A stretch of DNA of 64,000 nucleotides from Candidatus Thioglobus autotrophicus (GTDB taxonomy: Bacteria > Pseudomonadota > Gammaproteobacteria > PS1 > Pseudothioglobaceae). A program made the translations under genes and the position numbers. The stretch is from positions 1,364,001-1,428,000 of the forward strand of contig NZ_CP010552.1 in assembly GCF_001293165.1 (NCBI RefSeq). The letters run 5' to 3'. Positions 62,919 to 64,000 of the stretch are shown piece after piece (position 1 is the first letter of the stretch; each line of letters begins with the position of its first letter). The notes under the pieces are model-generated. The model did not search any database, was not told the origin of the DNA, and worked only from the letters and a program-made list of their open reading frames with translations.

Positions 62919-64000
62919 TACTTCCATAATTCATATTCATTCCAATTATCTTTAGCTAGCTTACTCGCTTCAATATCACTTCCATTTAAAGCTTCTTCAA
63001 TTAAAAGTTTTGCCTTAACTATATCTTTCTTGACACCTTCTGCTTCAAGATACATTACTGCCAAATTGTTTTTAGCCATAAAATCACCACCTTCTGCTGC
63101 TTTTTTATACCATTTAACAGCTTTTTTGTTGTTTTTATCAGTCCCATTTCCTTTGTGATACATCCAACCTAGATTAGTTTGCGCATTAATATGACCTTGA
63201 TTTGCCGCCTTTTGATACCACTTTATTGCTAATTTATAATCATGTTGTATATCGTTGTTAAAAGTATACAATATGCCTAAATTATATTGTGCTTTTGCAA
63301 ACCCTTGCTCTGCCGATTTGACATACCATTTAATGGCTTCAGTGTAATCCTTACCTATGCCCAAGCCTTTTTCATAAACGAGAGCCAAGTTATGTTGAGC
63401 GTTAGGGTATCCAAGTTCAGATGCTCTTAATAGCCATTTAACTGCTTCCTTATAATTCACTTGTGTTCCTTGGCCATCAATATACATCAGAGCCAAGTTA
63501 TGTTGAGCTTTAGGGTCTCCAAGTTCAGATGCTCTTAATAGCCATCTAACTGCCTCCTTATAATTCACTTGTGTTCCTTGGCCATCAATATACATCAAAG
63601 CCAAGTTATATTGAGCTTTAGGGTTTTCTTGTTCAGCTGATTTTTGATACCAGTATATAGCTCGAGAATAATCTTGTGACACGCCTAAGGCATGATAATA
63701 CATTGCCGCCAAATTAAATTGAACTGTAGCATCGTTTCCAAGTTTGGCTTGTATCCATGTCTTATAAAATAATGTCTCAAACCTTTTATTTACTTCAATT
63801 TCTTGCACGCTCTCCTTAACCATAAGATTCTCTGCTACCCATACAACAGAACTGCCAACAATAAACACAAAGCCCATAGACTTAAATGTATTAGATAAAC
63901 CCTTCTTAAATCCAAAGCGTCTAAAAAAGTAAATTAGAATCCCTAAAGGCCCTAAGAGTATTATTGATAAAGTAAGTGGTGGCTCAACATTATGATATTT
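62915..64000 (-). CDS. Membrane-anchored Sel1-repeat protein, 5' end outside the window
   Basis: At least 361 residues visible. The frame stays open past the Met at 63877 to the window edge, encoding another hydrophobic stretch (TLSIILLGPLGILIYFF) before the one at VFIVGSSVVWVA, so the start is likely beyond 64000. About seven Sel1 repeats of 36 residues follow (pattern AQYNLALMYIDGQGTQVNYK, EAVRWLLRASELGDPK). Sel1 proteins act as protein-binding scaffolds. The 3' end overlaps the clpA remnant. Confidence 0.8.
   Translation of the reverse strand, partial: KYHNVEPPLTLSIILLGPLGILIYFFRRFGFKKGLSNTFKSMGFVFIVGSSVVWVAENLMVKESVQEIEVNKRFETLFYKTWIQAKLGNDATVQFNLAAMYYHALGVSQDYSRAIYWYQKSAEQENPKAQYNLALMYIDGQGTQVNYKEAVRWLLRASELGDPKAQHNLALMYIDGQGTQVNYKEAVKWLLRASELGYPNAQHNLALVYEKGLGIGKDYTEAIKWYVKSAEQGFAKAQYNLGILYTFNNDIQHDYKLAIKWYQKAANQGHINAQTNLGWMYHKGNGTDKNNKKAVKWYKKAAEGGDFMAKNNLAVMYLEAEGVKKDIVKAKLLIEEALNGSDIEASKLAKDNWNEYELWKY
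63384..63599 (-). repeat. Two nearly identical 108-bp units in the Sel1 gene
   Basis: Units 63384-63491 and 63492-63599 differ at only a few bases, whereas other Sel1 repeats of this gene are diverged. Points to a recent in-frame tandem duplication. Confidence 0.85.

Noticed and set aside
1-64000. CRISPR array or cas genes
   Set aside because: No regularly spaced repeats with unique spacers seen; the only tandem repeats are within coding sequence (Sel1).

Overview
The window is AT-rich bacterial chromosome with dense, mostly housekeeping gene content: lepA, ffh, murA, hisG/hisD, uvrC, lysS, cmk, rpsA, ihfB, a full isc operon, apbC and metG. Short-form hisG, IHF, the isc order iscRSUA-hscBA-fdx, a Uup-type ABC-F protein, a CcmH-type haem maturation protein and paired RND/DUF1302/LolA-like genes fit a gammaproteobacterium with a small, low-GC genome. 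A sulfur-oxidising SUP05/Thioglobus-type lineage, free-living or symbiotic, is my best guess; it is inference from gene content and composition, not a database result.

Layout. 1-4.7 kb: lepA (5' end cut by the window), a CcsA-like membrane protein, ffh and a metal permease with a Cys-rich insert. 5.1-8.9 kb: a leftward mlaC-murA-hisG-hisD operon. 9-13.7 kb: uvrC, a 58-residue membrane protein, and a leftward uup-HAD-SMR operon. 13.7-19.5 kb: rightward ccmH-yjbQ-TPR-lysS-cmk, then rpsA and ihfB. 19.6-23.8 kb: tRNA-Lys(UUU) followed by a roughly 4.1-kb island bounded by a perfect 50-bp duplication of the tRNA 3' half. It has no integrase and carries three exported-protein genes: one sharing sequence blocks with the chromosomal DUF1302 protein, a Slam-like TPR/beta-barrel protein, and a polysaccharide-lyase-like protein. 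23.9-29.9 kb: slyD, two methyltransferases, DUF423, DUF302, a rhodanese/metallo-beta-lactamase fusion and a DUF482 acyltransferase-like gene. 29.9-33.9 kb: a first RAYT transposase gene flanked by perfect palindromes, rsgA, a cytochrome c, an M48 protease, and an antitoxin whose partner RelE-like toxin has an in-frame stop. 34-40.2 kb: a LolA-like/DUF1302/MMPL-RND envelope transport module. 40.1-41 kb: a second RAYT gene with its own palindromes. 41-48.5 kb: lysC-ilvE-zinc finger-aroK-tolC-M61-ttcA-like-lpxL-like. 48.6-54.5 kb: cysE and the isc operon. 54.7-58.3 kb: an unrecognised gene, apbC and metG. 58.5 kb to the end: a tRNA-Ser(GGA) preceded by a decayed copy of its own 5' half, then an integrative element (tyrosine integrase, AlpA, inovirus Gp2/YagK-like protein), decayed fragments, a mosaic lipoprotein, a 31-codon remnant of the clpA 5' end and a Sel1-repeat gene running off the window.

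How parts work together. The isc operon builds Fe-S clusters, with a likely IscR site over its promoter and an ApbC carrier nearby. mlaC and murA serve the envelope. The LolA-like/DUF1302/RND genes form one probable lipid or hydrophobe export path.

Most notable observations: (i) two RAYT genes each flanked by their own REP-like palindromes, with different stems but a shared AGGCAAGGCCT centre, and one family member apparently reused as a terminator; (ii) the integrase-less tRNA-Lys mini-island with a possible Slam-dependent surface-export cassette; (iii) an 81-82-nt structured repeat found at two convergent gene ends; (iv) several half-decayed systems (toxin with a nonsense codon, clpA stub, MORN remnant, tRNA-Ser half).
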